From Trichocoleus sp. (GTDB lineage Bacteria > Cyanobacteriota > Cyanobacteriia > Elainellales > Elainellaceae): a stretch of 64,000 nt of DNA. The translations under genes were made by a program, and so were the position numbers. The stretch's first letter is position 1. Each line of letters begins with the position of its first letter. Shown here in pieces: positions 18,329 to 27,986 of this stretch. Where the stretch lies: positions 233,496-297,495 of the forward strand of contig DATNQD010000071.1 in assembly GCA_036702865.1 (NCBI GenBank), read 5' to 3'. A model generated the notes under the pieces. The model did no database searches, was not told where the DNA came from, and was given only the letters and a program-made list of their open reading frames with translations.

Positions 18329-18567
18329 GTTGTTTTCCTCCCCCATCTCTATACGAATTGCAAGGACCCGATCGGGAAGGTTCCTATCTGCATCCTATCG
18401 CCTCAGATGCCGATTGAACCGAAGTTTATGACAGTTTGCCAAGTGCTAAATCGTAAAATAATATACTTAAAATCTTGCCCAGAAAAAGAGTAAATCACTC
18501 TTCGCATAAACCTTCATATAAACAAAGAAAGATCGACCCTACAGAACCTTTCTTGCCTTGTCGCTCC

Positions 18568-21500
18568 TTACTCCCCGTCCCCTGTTCGCTGTTCCCCACT
18601 CTCTTGATTTTCCTGTGCCAGTTCTAAAATTGCATCAAAATCAAACTGCTGCACCAGTTCGGTTAATCTTTGAGCTAAAGCTCGATGCGACTCAGGCAGC
18701 TGATCAATCAGTTGAAAGATTCGATCGTTATCAACGGCAAGGGCAGCGAGAGCGAGATCTGCAACCCAGCTTGAGGGGAGGGAAGTCAGGGATGAGGGAT
18801 GAAAAATGAAACTGGTTTCTGGGGAATCGGGTGATGCAGTGGAGAAATAAGTTGGCGATCGGTGTGGTTCTGCGGGTTCAGCGTAAAGGAATTCCACGCC
18901 CAGATGAGTCGTCAGCTTGTCAAAAATGGTTGATTCGCGAAAGGGTTTACAGACAAGATCATCGCAGCCTGCGGCAAGAATGCTGGATTGTTGTTCGTCA
19001 AAAGCACTGGCAGTCAGGGCAATAATTTTGCATCGCTGATGCAGGTTTGTTTCCGTCTCTGCCGCTCGAATCCGTCGGGTTGCTTCATAGCCATCCATCA
19101 CGGGCATCCGCATATCCATCCAAATCAGGTGGGGCTGCCAGCGCTGCCATTGCTCGATCGCCTCTTGCCCATTATTGGCGCTGTTCGTTTGGAAGCCGAC
19201 CCGGTTCAAGAGTTGGGCAATTAAGTCTCGGTTTTCAGGGCGATCGTCCACTACCAGGATGCGGTAAGTCGGCTGATTCGGAGCAAGGTGCAAGACTTTG
19301 CCTTGGGGTAGCGGTAAGCTGACTTGAGAAGCAGATGCTATCTGGACAGAAATTGAAAACCAAAACCTTGATCCCTGTTTCAACTGACTGCTGACATCAA
19401 TTTCGCCACCCATTAACCGAATAAATTGGCGACTAATTGCCAAGCCTAGCCCGGTTCCTTCTTTCGCCTGAGCACTGCTTGCTGTCTGGACAAAGGGTTG
19501 AAATAAAGTACCAATTTCTTCTGAGGCAATACCTTGTCCAGTGTCGGAAACCTCGAAGTGAAGGGAGAGAGGTAAGGCATGAGGGACGGGGGCTTCAGGG
19601 GCAATGCTGCTCTGCTGACTGCTCACTCGGAGAATGATCTTACCCTGCTGCGTGAATTTTACAGCGTTGCTGAGCAGGTTCATCAACACCTGCCGGAGTT
19701 TGCCTTCATCAGAGAAAACATATTGTGGCAGATCGGGGGCGAGATAAAATTCCAGAGATAACCCTTTAGAGGTTGCCCGAATCAGAAACATTTCACGGAG
19801 TGCGTGAAGCAGTTGGTGCAGGTCAAAAGGAGCAGGATTGAGCGTAATGCGTCCGGCTTCAATTTTGGACATTTCCAGCACATCATTGATGAGTTCGAGC
19901 AAATGCTCACCGCTGCGATTGATAATGCGAAGCGATTCCTGTTGACTCATGCTGAGGCTGATATCTCGCTCCATGAGTTGAGCAAATCCCAAAATGGCAT
20001 TTAGCGGTGTTCGCAGTTCGTGGCTCATATTTGCCAGAAAAGTGCTTTTGGCGCGGTTTGCTGCTTCTGCTGCTTCTTTCGCAATGCGTAAAGCTGCCTC
20101 TGCTCGTTTGCGTTCGAGTTCTGCCCCAGCACGTGCCGCAAAGATTTTCAGGATCAGTTCGCGTCCTGAGTCTGGCTTCATTGCTTTGACATCCATCACT
20201 GCCAGGTGTCCTAAAATATTGCCACCGGAGTCAGCAAGGGGAATTCCTAAATAGCTGTTTAATCCTGCTTCGATCGCTGGAGTGTCCTCCGGAAACAGGG
20301 TTTGGAGTTCGGATGGATAATAGCAAATTTGCCCTTGCAAGACCTTTTCACAAGGAGTTCCCTGCAAGTCATACTCAAATAATTCTCCCTGCCCTCCTGC
20401 CTCACAGTCCCAGTCTGCCCGAGAACGCTTAGACGGTCTTGAAAAGTAGGTGGCTAATGTTCGGACTCTGGTTTTAGAGTCACCCATAAATTCGGTTACC
20501 AGCGCATAGCGCACGCGCAAAACTTCAGCCAGATAGCGCACGCAGGACTGAAAAAATTCATCCCCTGTTTTAGCGGCAGTTCCTTCTACAATCAGCCGTA
20601 AGGCTTGTTCGCGGTGCTTTCGTTCAGTCACATCTTCTGAAATTGCCAGAAGGTGAGTCACGTTGCCCATTGGATCATAAAGCGGTACTTTCCAGCCGCG
20701 CACCAGAATATTCTCACTCACATTGTCGCTGGATGTAGTTCTAATCCACTGCTCTGGAATTTCCAGTACTTCCTGCCGCTCGATCGCCGCTAAATCTTCC
20801 TGCTGATGAAATTGAGCTTGTTCTTTGCTGATTAAATCTTCGTCGCGCAGCCCGATCGCCCCTTCACGGGGAAACCCTAGAATCTTTTCCGAATTGCGGT
20901 TAATCAGGGCATAGCGGAAATCGTTTGTTGCATCTTTGGCAAAGATTGCCAATGGAATGTTGTCAATGACGTTATCAAGAAATCGCTGAGAGTGTAATAG
21001 TTCTTCTTCCAGCCGTTTTCGATCGCTGATATCTGTGATGACTGCATCCAGACAGTTCTCTTCCCGATTGAGCTGCACTGAACACAAACCCCAGCGGATT
21101 TGCCCATCGCTACGCCGAAATTGAACTTCATAGTGGTTACAAGCGCCATATTTGTGAACCTGCTGTAGAACCCATTCTCGATCGCTCCAGTTCACATAAA
21201 AGTCAAGAATGCTGCGTTTGCCAATCACCTCATCCGGGTTGCCATAGCCAATCAACGCTAAGGAACAGGGATTTGCATCCAAGATTAAGCCATCTTCAGC
21301 CCTGGTGCGAAAGATGCCGACCTGGGAGTTTTCATAGAGATGACGATATTTAAGTTCACTGCGGCGCAGGGCAGCTTCAGCCTGTTTGCGTCCGGTAATA
21401 TCTCGCGCCACCCAGATCACCATCTCTTCAGACAGTGGTGCAACATTTGCAAAAAACCAATGCTCACCTGCAGGCAGCATCAGGCTATATTCTACGCTCT

Positions 21501-22920
21501 GCTTTTCTTTCGTTGCTAAGGCTTGCTGAATGTAGTGCAGTTGCAAATCTGCGGTTGCTTGCGGCAATACTTCATGAACTCGTTTCCCAATGTTTTCTTC
21601 CGGCGTTTTAAAGAATTTGTCGGTTTTTGTGGGTGCAACCTTGAGGCAGCAACCTTCTCGATCGAACACCAGAATCACATCATCCATTGCCTCAAACAGC
21701 GTGCGTAGCTCCGCCTCAGATGCTTTTAGGGCTGCTTCTGCCCGCTTCTGTTCAGTGACATCTCGAAAACTCCAGACCCGTCCAATGATCTGCCGACCAT
21801 TCCACTGCGGCTGAGAATATCGCTCAAAAACGCGTCCATCTTTGAATTCCAGCAGCTCCAATGCGACTTCTTCTGGGTGGTTCTGAAACAGATCCCAGAC
21901 TCTCGCCAAAAACGCCTGTGGATCTTTCGTTTTGCTGGCAAGAAATTGAATGCGATCGTCTTCCCGTCCTGGCTGCATCAGGTCTTCTGAAATGCCCCAC
22001 ATTTGAATAAATTTTTGGTTATAAACCGGGGCATTGCGACGGAGATCAACGACCAGAATTGCATCTGCGGTTGATTCTAGAGTTGCTTGCAGGATCGAAA
22101 GAGCTTTTTGTTGCTCGACTTCTGCTTGCTTGTATTCGGTAATATCTTCAACAAAGCCTTCATAGTAAAGCGGTTGTCCATCTTCGTCACAAACAACTCG
22201 TGCTGTTTCCGAGATCCAAATAATGGAGCCATCTTTTCGATAAATTTGTGATTCTAATTTAGAGACTGCACCTTGTTCATACAATAATCGCAGGAATTCA
22301 CGCCGACGTTCCGGATCAACATAAATTTGTTCTTCAATGTTTATCAAATCGGACATTAAGTCAGATGAAGACTCATAGCCTACAATCTTTGCCAGGCAGG
22401 GATTTGCATTAATGCAGCAACCATCTAGACTCGTTTGAAAAATTCCCTGGGTTGCGTTCTCAAAAATCGATCGATACTTTGCTTTTGCCTGCTTAAGAGC
22501 CGCTTCTTTCTGCTGATATTCTGCCTTTAAGCTATGTATCTCCGTTACATCTCGCAGGATCAAGATGGCGATCGATCCGGTTTCATCTGGAATACAGCAA
22601 CCCGAAATTTCCAGGATTTGAGAATCAGGATTTTGAGTTTTATATTCTGCTTTGCGATACCTTCCTAGCCGAATTTGGGCATCTGGATAATCAAATGAAG
22701 CGATCGGCTTGCCATTTTGCTGCAATGGTAATACCAGGCTCAACTGAACCCCTAAAATGTCATTGGATGATTGCTGAATGAGTTGCTCAAAAGCCAGATT
22801 GCACCACTGAATCTCGCCTGCTGCTCCCACCCAAACGACTGCATCTGTGAGGGTTTCTAGCGTCGCTTCCAGTAGGGTCGTTTGAAGCTGGGAATTGTCA
22901 GAAAATGTAGCGTTTTTCAT
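18568..22920 (-). CDS. Six-PAS hybrid sensor histidine kinase
   Basis: 1450 residues from MKNATFSD (frame open 24 codons further). By eye: six PAS domains (near residues 10, 145, 280, 400, 530 and 650, most with a PAC ending such as DVTEIHS, DITEYKQ or DISDRKR), a GAF domain (about 785-940), HisKA with SHELRTPLNAILGF (phosphoacceptor H967), HATPase (LLSNAVKFT, GTGLGLAI), a REC domain (WMDMRMPVMDG, D1269) and a helical tail of about 60 residues. The tail has no clear HPt histidine. The regulator encoded at 23064-25037 lies directly upstream on the same strand (about 140 bp) and carries an HPt, so phosphorelay between the two is likely. Confidence 0.94.
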   Translation of the reverse strand: MKNATFSDNSQLQTTLLEATLETLTDAVVWVGAAGEIQWCNLAFEQLIQQSSNDILGVQLSLVLPLQQNGKPIASFDYPDAQIRLGRYRKAEYKTQNPDSQILEISGCCIPDETGSIAILILRDVTEIHSLKAEYQQKEAALKQAKAKYRSIFENATQGIFQTSLDGCCINANPCLAKIVGYESSSDLMSDLINIEEQIYVDPERRREFLRLLYEQGAVSKLESQIYRKDGSIIWISETARVVCDEDGQPLYYEGFVEDITEYKQAEVEQQKALSILQATLESTADAILVVDLRRNAPVYNQKFIQMWGISEDLMQPGREDDRIQFLASKTKDPQAFLARVWDLFQNHPEEVALELLEFKDGRVFERYSQPQWNGRQIIGRVWSFRDVTEQKRAEAALKASEAELRTLFEAMDDVILVFDREGCCLKVAPTKTDKFFKTPEENIGKRVHEVLPQATADLQLHYIQQALATKEKQSVEYSLMLPAGEHWFFANVAPLSEEMVIWVARDITGRKQAEAALRRSELKYRHLYENSQVGIFRTRAEDGLILDANPCSLALIGYGNPDEVIGKRSILDFYVNWSDREWVLQQVHKYGACNHYEVQFRRSDGQIRWGLCSVQLNREENCLDAVITDISDRKRLEEELLHSQRFLDNVIDNIPLAIFAKDATNDFRYALINRNSEKILGFPREGAIGLRDEDLISKEQAQFHQQEDLAAIERQEVLEIPEQWIRTTSSDNVSENILVRGWKVPLYDPMGNVTHLLAISEDVTERKHREQALRLIVEGTAAKTGDEFFQSCVRYLAEVLRVRYALVTEFMGDSKTRVRTLATYFSRPSKRSRADWDCEAGGQGELFEYDLQGTPCEKVLQGQICYYPSELQTLFPEDTPAIEAGLNSYLGIPLADSGGNILGHLAVMDVKAMKPDSGRELILKIFAARAGAELERKRAEAALRIAKEAAEAANRAKSTFLANMSHELRTPLNAILGFAQLMERDISLSMSQQESLRIINRSGEHLLELINDVLEMSKIEAGRITLNPAPFDLHQLLHALREMFLIRATSKGLSLEFYLAPDLPQYVFSDEGKLRQVLMNLLSNAVKFTQQGKIILRVSSQQSSIAPEAPVPHALPLSLHFEVSDTGQGIASEEIGTLFQPFVQTASSAQAKEGTGLGLAISRQFIRLMGGEIDVSSQLKQGSRFWFSISVQIASASQVSLPLPQGKVLHLAPNQPTYRILVVDDRPENRDLIAQLLNRVGFQTNSANNGQEAIEQWQRWQPHLIWMDMRMPVMDGYEATRRIRAAETETNLHQRCKIIALTASAFDEQQSSILAAGCDDLVCKPFRESTIFDKLTTHLGVEFLYAEPAEPHRSPTYFSTASPDSPETSFIFHPSSLTSLPSSWVADLALAALAVDNDRIFQLIDQLPESHRALAQRLTELVQQFDFDAILELAQENQESGEQRTGDGE

Positions 22921-23063
22921 GGAGGAGCATCTTGCCAGAAACAGAGGGAACACGGGGTCTGAGCAGCCTGATTGCCAGTCTTCACCATCCAATCACTCAA
23001 TTAAATGGGCATCTAAATAGACATCAATTTTATGAGTAGCGTTTTGGCAGGATGTTGACCAAC

Positions 23064-25037
23064 TCATGCAGCGGATAGTTGTGAACTGGCAGCCTGATAC
23101 AGCAATTGTATCGCTTTGCCGTGAGCCGAAGATTCAGCAACTCCATACTGAAAAGCAACCTGAAATCTTGTGCCATCGGGTGCCGTAAATACCTGCTGCC
23201 GGAGCGCCATCCACAGCGGAGCCAGCCGATCGATCGCGGGTTCTCGACCTTCAGGTAGCCCAAACACAAATTCACCGTTGCCCCAATAGCCCAATCCCTC
23301 TGCCTCCTGCACCAAAGACTGACAAAGTTGCCCAACGCGCTGAAGAACCTGATTGCCAGTCTCATGACCTTGTTGGAGATTGATCTGTTGCAGTTCTGGC
23401 AGTGTCAGGACAACAAAAGCGATCGGGGTTGAGCGGCACAAAAGTGCTTCTAATTTGCGGTTGGAGGTCGGCTGATTCAGCAATCCAGTCAGGGGATCTT
23501 TCGTAGAGAAAGTTTGCAATAAGCGAACGCGTTCCAGACGGCTTGTGAGGCGTGTTAACAGTTCTGCTTCAACAACAGGTTTGACAATGTAGTCATCTGC
23601 ACCTGCTTTAAATACTTTCTGAACCGTTTGGAGATCTTGATGAGCCGTCAAAAATAGAATGGGTAAGCCTTGCCAGGTGGCATCCTGACGCACTGCCTCA
23701 CAAAGCTCAATCCCATTTTGCTGCGGCATTTCAACATCCAGAATTAGCAGATCAGGCGATAGCGAATTCAGCATTTGCCAAAACTGGGAAGTCTCCTGTA
23801 GTGCCGTCATTTGAATTCCCCAGGGTTCTAACATCGGACGTAACGCCGCTAAAAATACTGGATCATCATCCACTACCAACAGCTTGACCTGAGTTGCCCG
23901 ATCCTGAGTTGCCCGATCCTGAGTTGCCCGATCGTCTCTCTCGTCCTGGGGTAATTGCTTCACTGGCTCTGCCTTCGAAGGCTGCATTACCGCCTGTAAA
24001 GCCACTGCCCACTGGCTCAATTGCTGTACCTGCTCTGGTAAGTAGTCGCTCGTCTCCAACAAAAACTGCTCAATTTGCCGCGCGATCGTGGTTCCCTTCT
24101 CCCGTCCAAACATGCCCAATACACCTGCCAGCTTATGAGCCGCATGAACCGCCGCCTGCCGCGTTTCCTCAGACCAATCTCCCCGTTGCGCCCCTTCCAC
24201 CATCTGCTGCAAAACAGCCATCCGCTTTGACATCAACTCCTCATACTGAGTCCAAAGGCGATCGATGGTTTGGTTAAATTGCTGTTCAACGGGAGGAGAT
24301 TGGAGATTTAGCGGGCTCTTCTCACTTTCCCCTTTCTCACCTTCTCCCTGGTTCCCTGCATCTGCCTCTTTTGGGTTCAACCGATATCCCAAGCCATAGA
24401 CGTTTTCAATCCAGTCAGCGGCTCCAGCGGTTTTTAGCTTTTGGCGAAGCCCTTTGATGTGAGCTTTAACGCTCTCTTCCTGGGGTGGATCATCATATGT
24501 CCACAAATGTTCAATGATGTTGCCGCGACTGAAAACCCGTAAGGGATTGCGAAGAAACAGTTCCAGCAGGCTGTATTCTTTGGGCGTCAGGGGCAAAAGT
24601 CGATCGCGATAAGTGACCTGGCACGTAATGGGATTCAGTTGGAGCGCCCCAACTTCTAAAACTGGATTATGGGAACCTTCGGCACGTCGCAATAATGCTC
24701 GGACTCTTGCCTGAAACTCACCCAGATCCAACGGTTTAACAAGATAATCATCAGCCCCGGCATCCAGCCCGCGAATCCGATCGGTTTTGGCATCTCTGGC
24801 AGTAATCAGCAAAATTGGAGCAGCACAGCCGTTCGATCGCAGCCGTTGACAAAGACTGATTCCATCCAGCTTGGGTAGCCCAACATCCATCAAAATCAGG
24901 TCATAAGCAATGTCTTGAGCATAGTCCCAGCCCATCAGCCCATCTTCTGCGATGTCCACAACATAATGCTGCTGCTTCAGCGTTTGCAAAAGAATATCAG
25001 TTAAAACAGCATCATCTTCAACGAGCAAAACCCGCAT
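23064..25037 (-). CDS. Response regulator REC-wHTH-HPt-REC-GGDEF-like
   Basis: 657 residues. Order: receiver 1 (D51, LILMDVGLPKLDG), OmpR-type winged helix (about 125-225), HPt with AAVHAAHKLAGVLGMFG (about 250-345), a short repeated linker (RATQD x3), receiver 2 (LLILDVEMPQQNG) and a C-terminal diguanylate-cyclase-like domain. The last has a GGDEF signature reduced to GNGEF, so cyclase activity is doubtful. It should bind DNA and also relay phosphate, probably with the hybrid kinase gene that follows at 22920. A paralog (61342-63243) has the same first four modules. Confidence 0.93.
   Translation of the reverse strand: MRVLLVEDDAVLTDILLQTLKQQHYVVDIAEDGLMGWDYAQDIAYDLILMDVGLPKLDGISLCQRLRSNGCAAPILLITARDAKTDRIRGLDAGADDYLVKPLDLGEFQARVRALLRRAEGSHNPVLEVGALQLNPITCQVTYRDRLLPLTPKEYSLLELFLRNPLRVFSRGNIIEHLWTYDDPPQEESVKAHIKGLRQKLKTAGAADWIENVYGLGYRLNPKEADAGNQGEGEKGESEKSPLNLQSPPVEQQFNQTIDRLWTQYEELMSKRMAVLQQMVEGAQRGDWSEETRQAAVHAAHKLAGVLGMFGREKGTTIARQIEQFLLETSDYLPEQVQQLSQWAVALQAVMQPSKAEPVKQLPQDERDDRATQDRATQDRATQVKLLVVDDDPVFLAALRPMLEPWGIQMTALQETSQFWQMLNSLSPDLLILDVEMPQQNGIELCEAVRQDATWQGLPILFLTAHQDLQTVQKVFKAGADDYIVKPVVEAELLTRLTSRLERVRLLQTFSTKDPLTGLLNQPTSNRKLEALLCRSTPIAFVVLTLPELQQINLQQGHETGNQVLQRVGQLCQSLVQEAEGLGYWGNGEFVFGLPEGREPAIDRLAPLWMALRQQVFTAPDGTRFQVAFQYGVAESSAHGKAIQLLYQAASSQLSAA
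23889..23933. repeat. Three tandem 15-bp units inside regulator gene
   Basis: CTGAGTTGCCCGATC is repeated exactly three times, in frame. It encodes RATQD units in the linker between HPt and receiver 2 of the minus-strand regulator. Copy number could vary between strains without a frameshift. Confidence 0.9.
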
Positions 25038-25207
25038 GGCTTTATTCCTTCTCTACCACCTATCACCTATCATCTGTTCCCTAATCTAGCCTCCAAACTC
25101 TCAAATCCACAGTCATTTCTTCCCCACTTTTTCTCGATCGATCTCTACTCTAAGCAGTATTGAACCCAAGCTTGTTGCAGCCCGCTCGAATGCTCACTAG
25201 AGAATCC

Positions 25208-25606
25208 ATGAACAGGTCACAGAACTATCGTGTCACTCCAAATTCCCTCATGGCAGCCGAGCCGGTGTTGTGTGCAGGCGATAAGGGTGAAGCTGTCAAA
25301 GAACTGCAAACGCTGCTTAATGCAAAAGGTGCATCGCTCAAAGTAGATGGCTTATTTGGCACAGCAACGCTCAATGCGCTCATCCATTTTCAACAAAATC
25401 AGGATCTTGAAGTAGATGGAATTGTGGACTTACTGACCTGGACAGAACTGCGACGCAAACAGCCCCCCATTCGACTTGTGAATGTTTGTCGTTACTATAA
25501 TCCCACCAGTTATCCACATCAAACCGCTGCTCTAGAATGGCTGCAAGGCCAACTGCCTCCAGAGATTCTGAGTGAGTTTACAAAGCGATGGCGGAATCAG
25601 CCCTAG
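25208..25606 (+). CDS. Peptidoglycan-binding domain protein
   Basis: 132 residues from ATG 25208; TTG 25160 and ATG 25190 are in-frame alternatives. Residues of about 20-75 form a PG_binding_1 repeat: LCAGDKGEAVKELQTLL, then LKVDGLFGTATLNALIHFQ and LEVDGIVDLLTWTEL. The rest is a short unassigned tail (VCRYYNPTSYPHQ and a helix). There is no clear signal peptide. Such modules target enzymes or structural proteins to the cell wall, but no catalytic domain is present here. Confidence 0.85.
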   Translation: MNRSQNYRVTPNSLMAAEPVLCAGDKGEAVKELQTLLNAKGASLKVDGLFGTATLNALIHFQQNQDLEVDGIVDLLTWTELRRKQPPIRLVNVCRYYNPTSYPHQTAALEWLQGQLPPEILSEFTKRWRNQP

Positions 25607-25680
25607 GTGATGCATTGAGTGATTAAGAGCCGATCGCAGCTTGCGGTTTATCGGTTCATTCCACCCAAAGGTATCACACC

Positions 25681-26058
25681 ATGTGCAGTACACTGTCCTG
25701 TGCTTTGCAAAAACACTCTCGGCTGGGTCACACGATCGTTCTCGCCTCGTTGATGATTCCGTTAGTTGCTTTACGCGATCTAGCCACGTTGACAAATCAA
25801 TCTCAATTTCGGATTTACAACAACAGTCATCTTAAGCTCACTCATCTTTACATTTCCAATTCTGATCAAGGCTTTTGGACTCAGAACGTTCTTCAACAGA
25901 ATGGGCTATCTAGCGGTGAGAGTATTCAAGTTCCGCTTGATCCATCTCTTTCAAATCAGTGTCTTTATGACATCCACGCTGTCTTTGCAAATCAGCAAGC
26001 GGTTGAAGATTATCAGGTCAATCTTTGTTCACGAAGTGAATATACCTTTTCTCACTAG
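25681..26058 (+). CDS. Small possibly exported protein, unknown
   Basis: 125 residues, not recognised. A hydrophobic segment at about 18-32 (TIVLASLMIPLVAL) could be a signal peptide or anchor. The following part has a beta-rich pattern (FRIYNNSHLKLTHLYISN, GFWTQNVL, ESIQVPL) with two cysteines. It resembles small cyanobacterial proteins next to VOC genes. The VOC gene follows 66 bp later on the same strand, with a T-rich spacer. Confidence 0.6.
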   Translation: MCSTLSCALQKHSRLGHTIVLASLMIPLVALRDLATLTNQSQFRIYNNSHLKLTHLYISNSDQGFWTQNVLQQNGLSSGESIQVPLDPSLSNQCLYDIHAVFANQQAVEDYQVNLCSRSEYTFSH

Positions 26059-26124
26059 CGTTCTCTAGTTCATTGCCAATCGTTTCTTTTTTACCTCTTC
26101 TTTTTTGTCTTCAGGAGCTTTCTA

Positions 26125-26595
26125 ATGATTCATCACATTTCAATTGCTGCCGAAAATCCTCAGCATGTTGCAGAAGTTCTGGCTGAACTCTGGCAAGGTC
26201 AGGTGGCTCCTTTCCCGCCCCATCCTGGCAGCTATATGGTGTTAGCACTGGATGAGCATGGCACGATGATCGAAGTCTATCCTGCGGGAACTGAAATGCA
26301 TCCCGGCATCAAAGAAGCTAATTTTATTCAAGCCGCTCACTCTTCTGGCTATAGTGCCACCCATGCAGCAATCTCCATTCCTGCCAGCCAGGTTGAAATT
26401 GAGCGAGTTGCTGTCAGAGAAGGCTGGTGCGTGCGGCGGTGTAACCGGGATGATTTTTTTGAGGTCATTGAGTTCTGGATCGAAAATCGAGTGCTGATAG
26501 AATTGCTAACTCCTGCAATTGCTCCCAAATATCTCTCTTTTATGCAGCCCCAAAACCTGAAGCGAGTCTTTGAAGAAATGGCACTCGCTCACTAA
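26125..26595 (+). CDS. VOC-superfamily protein
   Basis: 156 residues with a paired beta-alpha-beta-beta-beta fold. IHHISIAAENPQHVAEVLAELW starts module 1, MIEVYPAG is its strand with the typical acidic ligand, and the second module (SGYSATHAAISIPAS to FFEVIEFWI) ends with IELLTP. His and Glu ligands at module edges suggest a metal-dependent isomerase, dioxygenase or resistance protein; the substrate is unknown. The ATG is preceded by CAGGAG. A weak terminator follows at 26627. Confidence 0.75.
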   Translation: MIHHISIAAENPQHVAEVLAELWQGQVAPFPPHPGSYMVLALDEHGTMIEVYPAGTEMHPGIKEANFIQAAHSSGYSATHAAISIPASQVEIERVAVREGWCVRRCNRDDFFEVIEFWIENRVLIELLTPAIAPKYLSFMQPQNLKRVFEEMALAH

Positions 26596-26626
26596 AACGC
26601 TCAAGATCAACGGGTCATAACGTCCT

Positions 26627-26652
26627 GGGTAGGGTCAAACCTACCCTTTCTC
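26627..26652 (+). terminator. Possible terminator after VOC gene
   Basis: GGGTAGG and CCTACCC form a 7-bp stem with a 6-base loop, followed by TTTCTC. The T run is short, so termination may be partial, with read-through to the small ORF at 26676. Confidence 0.5.
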
Positions 26653-26675
26653 ATAGCCTCTTCTGGGGAGAAGCA

Positions 26676-26849
26676 ATGCATAACTTCTGCCATTTTTTGC
26701 ACAACTGGTTAACTCACAACAGCAACCCGATCGTCTGGCAAGAATCAAACCAAACAGGATATACAGAATGGCGAATTTATGATCCTGTTACTGGGTTATT
26801 GACGGGGAGTGGAATTCTCCGATCGACAATCAAAGATACCTTTTGTTAA
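26676..26849 (+). CDS. Small ORF of 57 residues, unknown
   Basis: ATG at 26676 preceded by GGGGAGAAGC, a good ribosome binding site. The protein starts MHNFCHFLHNWLTHNSNP and ends in WRIYDPVTGLLTGSGILRST. It is soluble with several aromatic residues (VWQ, YTEWRIYDP) and looks like a folded beta hairpin. The codon pattern looks like real coding sequence, but no family is recognised. It sits downstream of the VOC gene and convergent to miaE. Confidence 0.55.
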   Translation: MHNFCHFLHNWLTHNSNPIVWQESNQTGYTEWRIYDPVTGLLTGSGILRSTIKDTFC

Positions 26850-26882
26850 TGGTCTTTTTACGAATAGTTCACTAGCTATGCA

Positions 26883-27506
26883 CTAACTGTGAATTCGAGG
26901 TTCTGGGTGCAATGTTGCCAAAAGTTCGCTTTCGGCGGCTGCCAGTGCTTCAAGTCGCGGATTGACGATTTCGCGATCGAAATAGGTCGTTGCCAGTGTC
27001 CAGTAAATACCGTAGTGTCGCGCTTCTGATGCCATCAGTCCCCGGTAAAACTGCGCCAGTTCCGGTTCCGGACAATGTGTTGCTAATAGCCCCAATCGCT
27101 CATGGCTGCGTGCCTCGATCAAGCCTGCCACCAGCAGCGAATCCAACATGCGATCGGGTTCTTCTTTCCGAATCTGTGCCTTTAAGCCAGCACCATAGGG
27201 CGGCGGAGTCAGCGGAGCCAGGGCAATACCGCGCCGATCCAACCACTGATTCACCTGCTCAAAATGCTCTAATTCTTCCTGGGCAATTCCGGTCAATGTC
27301 CGCACTAGCTTTTTACTCGACGGATAGCGAAACATGAAATTCAACGCTACACCTGCCGCTTTCCGCTCACACTGTGAGTGATCCAGCAAAATGATGTCGA
27401 GATGGTCGATCGCTTGCGTGACCCAAGCAGAGGAAGTGGGTTGTTGAAGAAATTTAATCGTCGGCAGCGTCGAAGCAGTCACAGTTCGTCTCGTTGGGGA
27501 AAGCAT
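26883..27506 (-). CDS. miaE: tRNA-(ms2io6A37)-hydroxylase
   Basis: 207 residues, the di-iron MiaE family that hydroxylates 2-methylthio-N6-isopentenyladenosine at tRNA position 37. Ferritin-like ligand helices are seen: DHSQCERKAAG, IAQEELEHFEQV, EARSHERLGLL and MASEARHYGIYW. The Glu/His pattern of the binding site is complete by eye. PPPYGAGLKAQIRK is a typical MiaE insertion. The gene stands alone, convergent to the small ORF at 26676. Confidence 0.93.
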   Translation of the reverse strand: MLSPTRRTVTASTLPTIKFLQQPTSSAWVTQAIDHLDIILLDHSQCERKAAGVALNFMFRYPSSKKLVRTLTGIAQEELEHFEQVNQWLDRRGIALAPLTPPPYGAGLKAQIRKEEPDRMLDSLLVAGLIEARSHERLGLLATHCPEPELAQFYRGLMASEARHYGIYWTLATTYFDREIVNPRLEALAAAESELLATLHPEPRIHS

Positions 27507-27986
27507 ACTCTAGCCAGCGTAGCAGAGGAAGCGGACATTTGAGATGAGAACTGATGATGACACCACCCCAGACGATCGACGCAAATCCGTAGAAGGAATA
27601 GTTGCAAAATCAAACTCATAACGAGTACACTTTAGGAATCAGATCAATTCAATAAACTACTCCTGCGGGATGGGCATCTTGCTTGTTTAGGTGTTCTCGC
27701 TTGATTCACAAGTGATTTGATTCACAAATTCTAAGGAAATTTTTGGCAGAGAAACGTGCGATCGGGGTGGGTTAAACCGAAATCAGATGATCTGCTCGAT
27801 CGCGCCATTGCTGAATCCAAGCATCATTCGCCTTCCCCCAAATTCTGGCAGAACAAATCCTCGAAATTCTCCAGAGTTGGGAGATTTAGAAGGCAAGGCA
27901 GGAACTCAATTTGCAACTTCATACCTTTTTCAGCAACGTCCGCTACCCGTTACAAGTTGTCACATCACATCTACATTGGAGGCAAT
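27507..27986 (+). other. Intergenic region before second VOC gene
   Basis: This 480-bp region holds the divergent promoters of miaE and the VOC gene. The plus frame stays open upstream of the VOC ATG, but its residues are unlike the family and lack a start with ribosome binding site. I see no RNA gene or repeat. Confidence 0.4.

Noticed and set aside
23040..23365. 111-codon minus frame at the end of the regulator gene
   Set aside because: Shadow frame of the GGDEF-like domain of the regulator.
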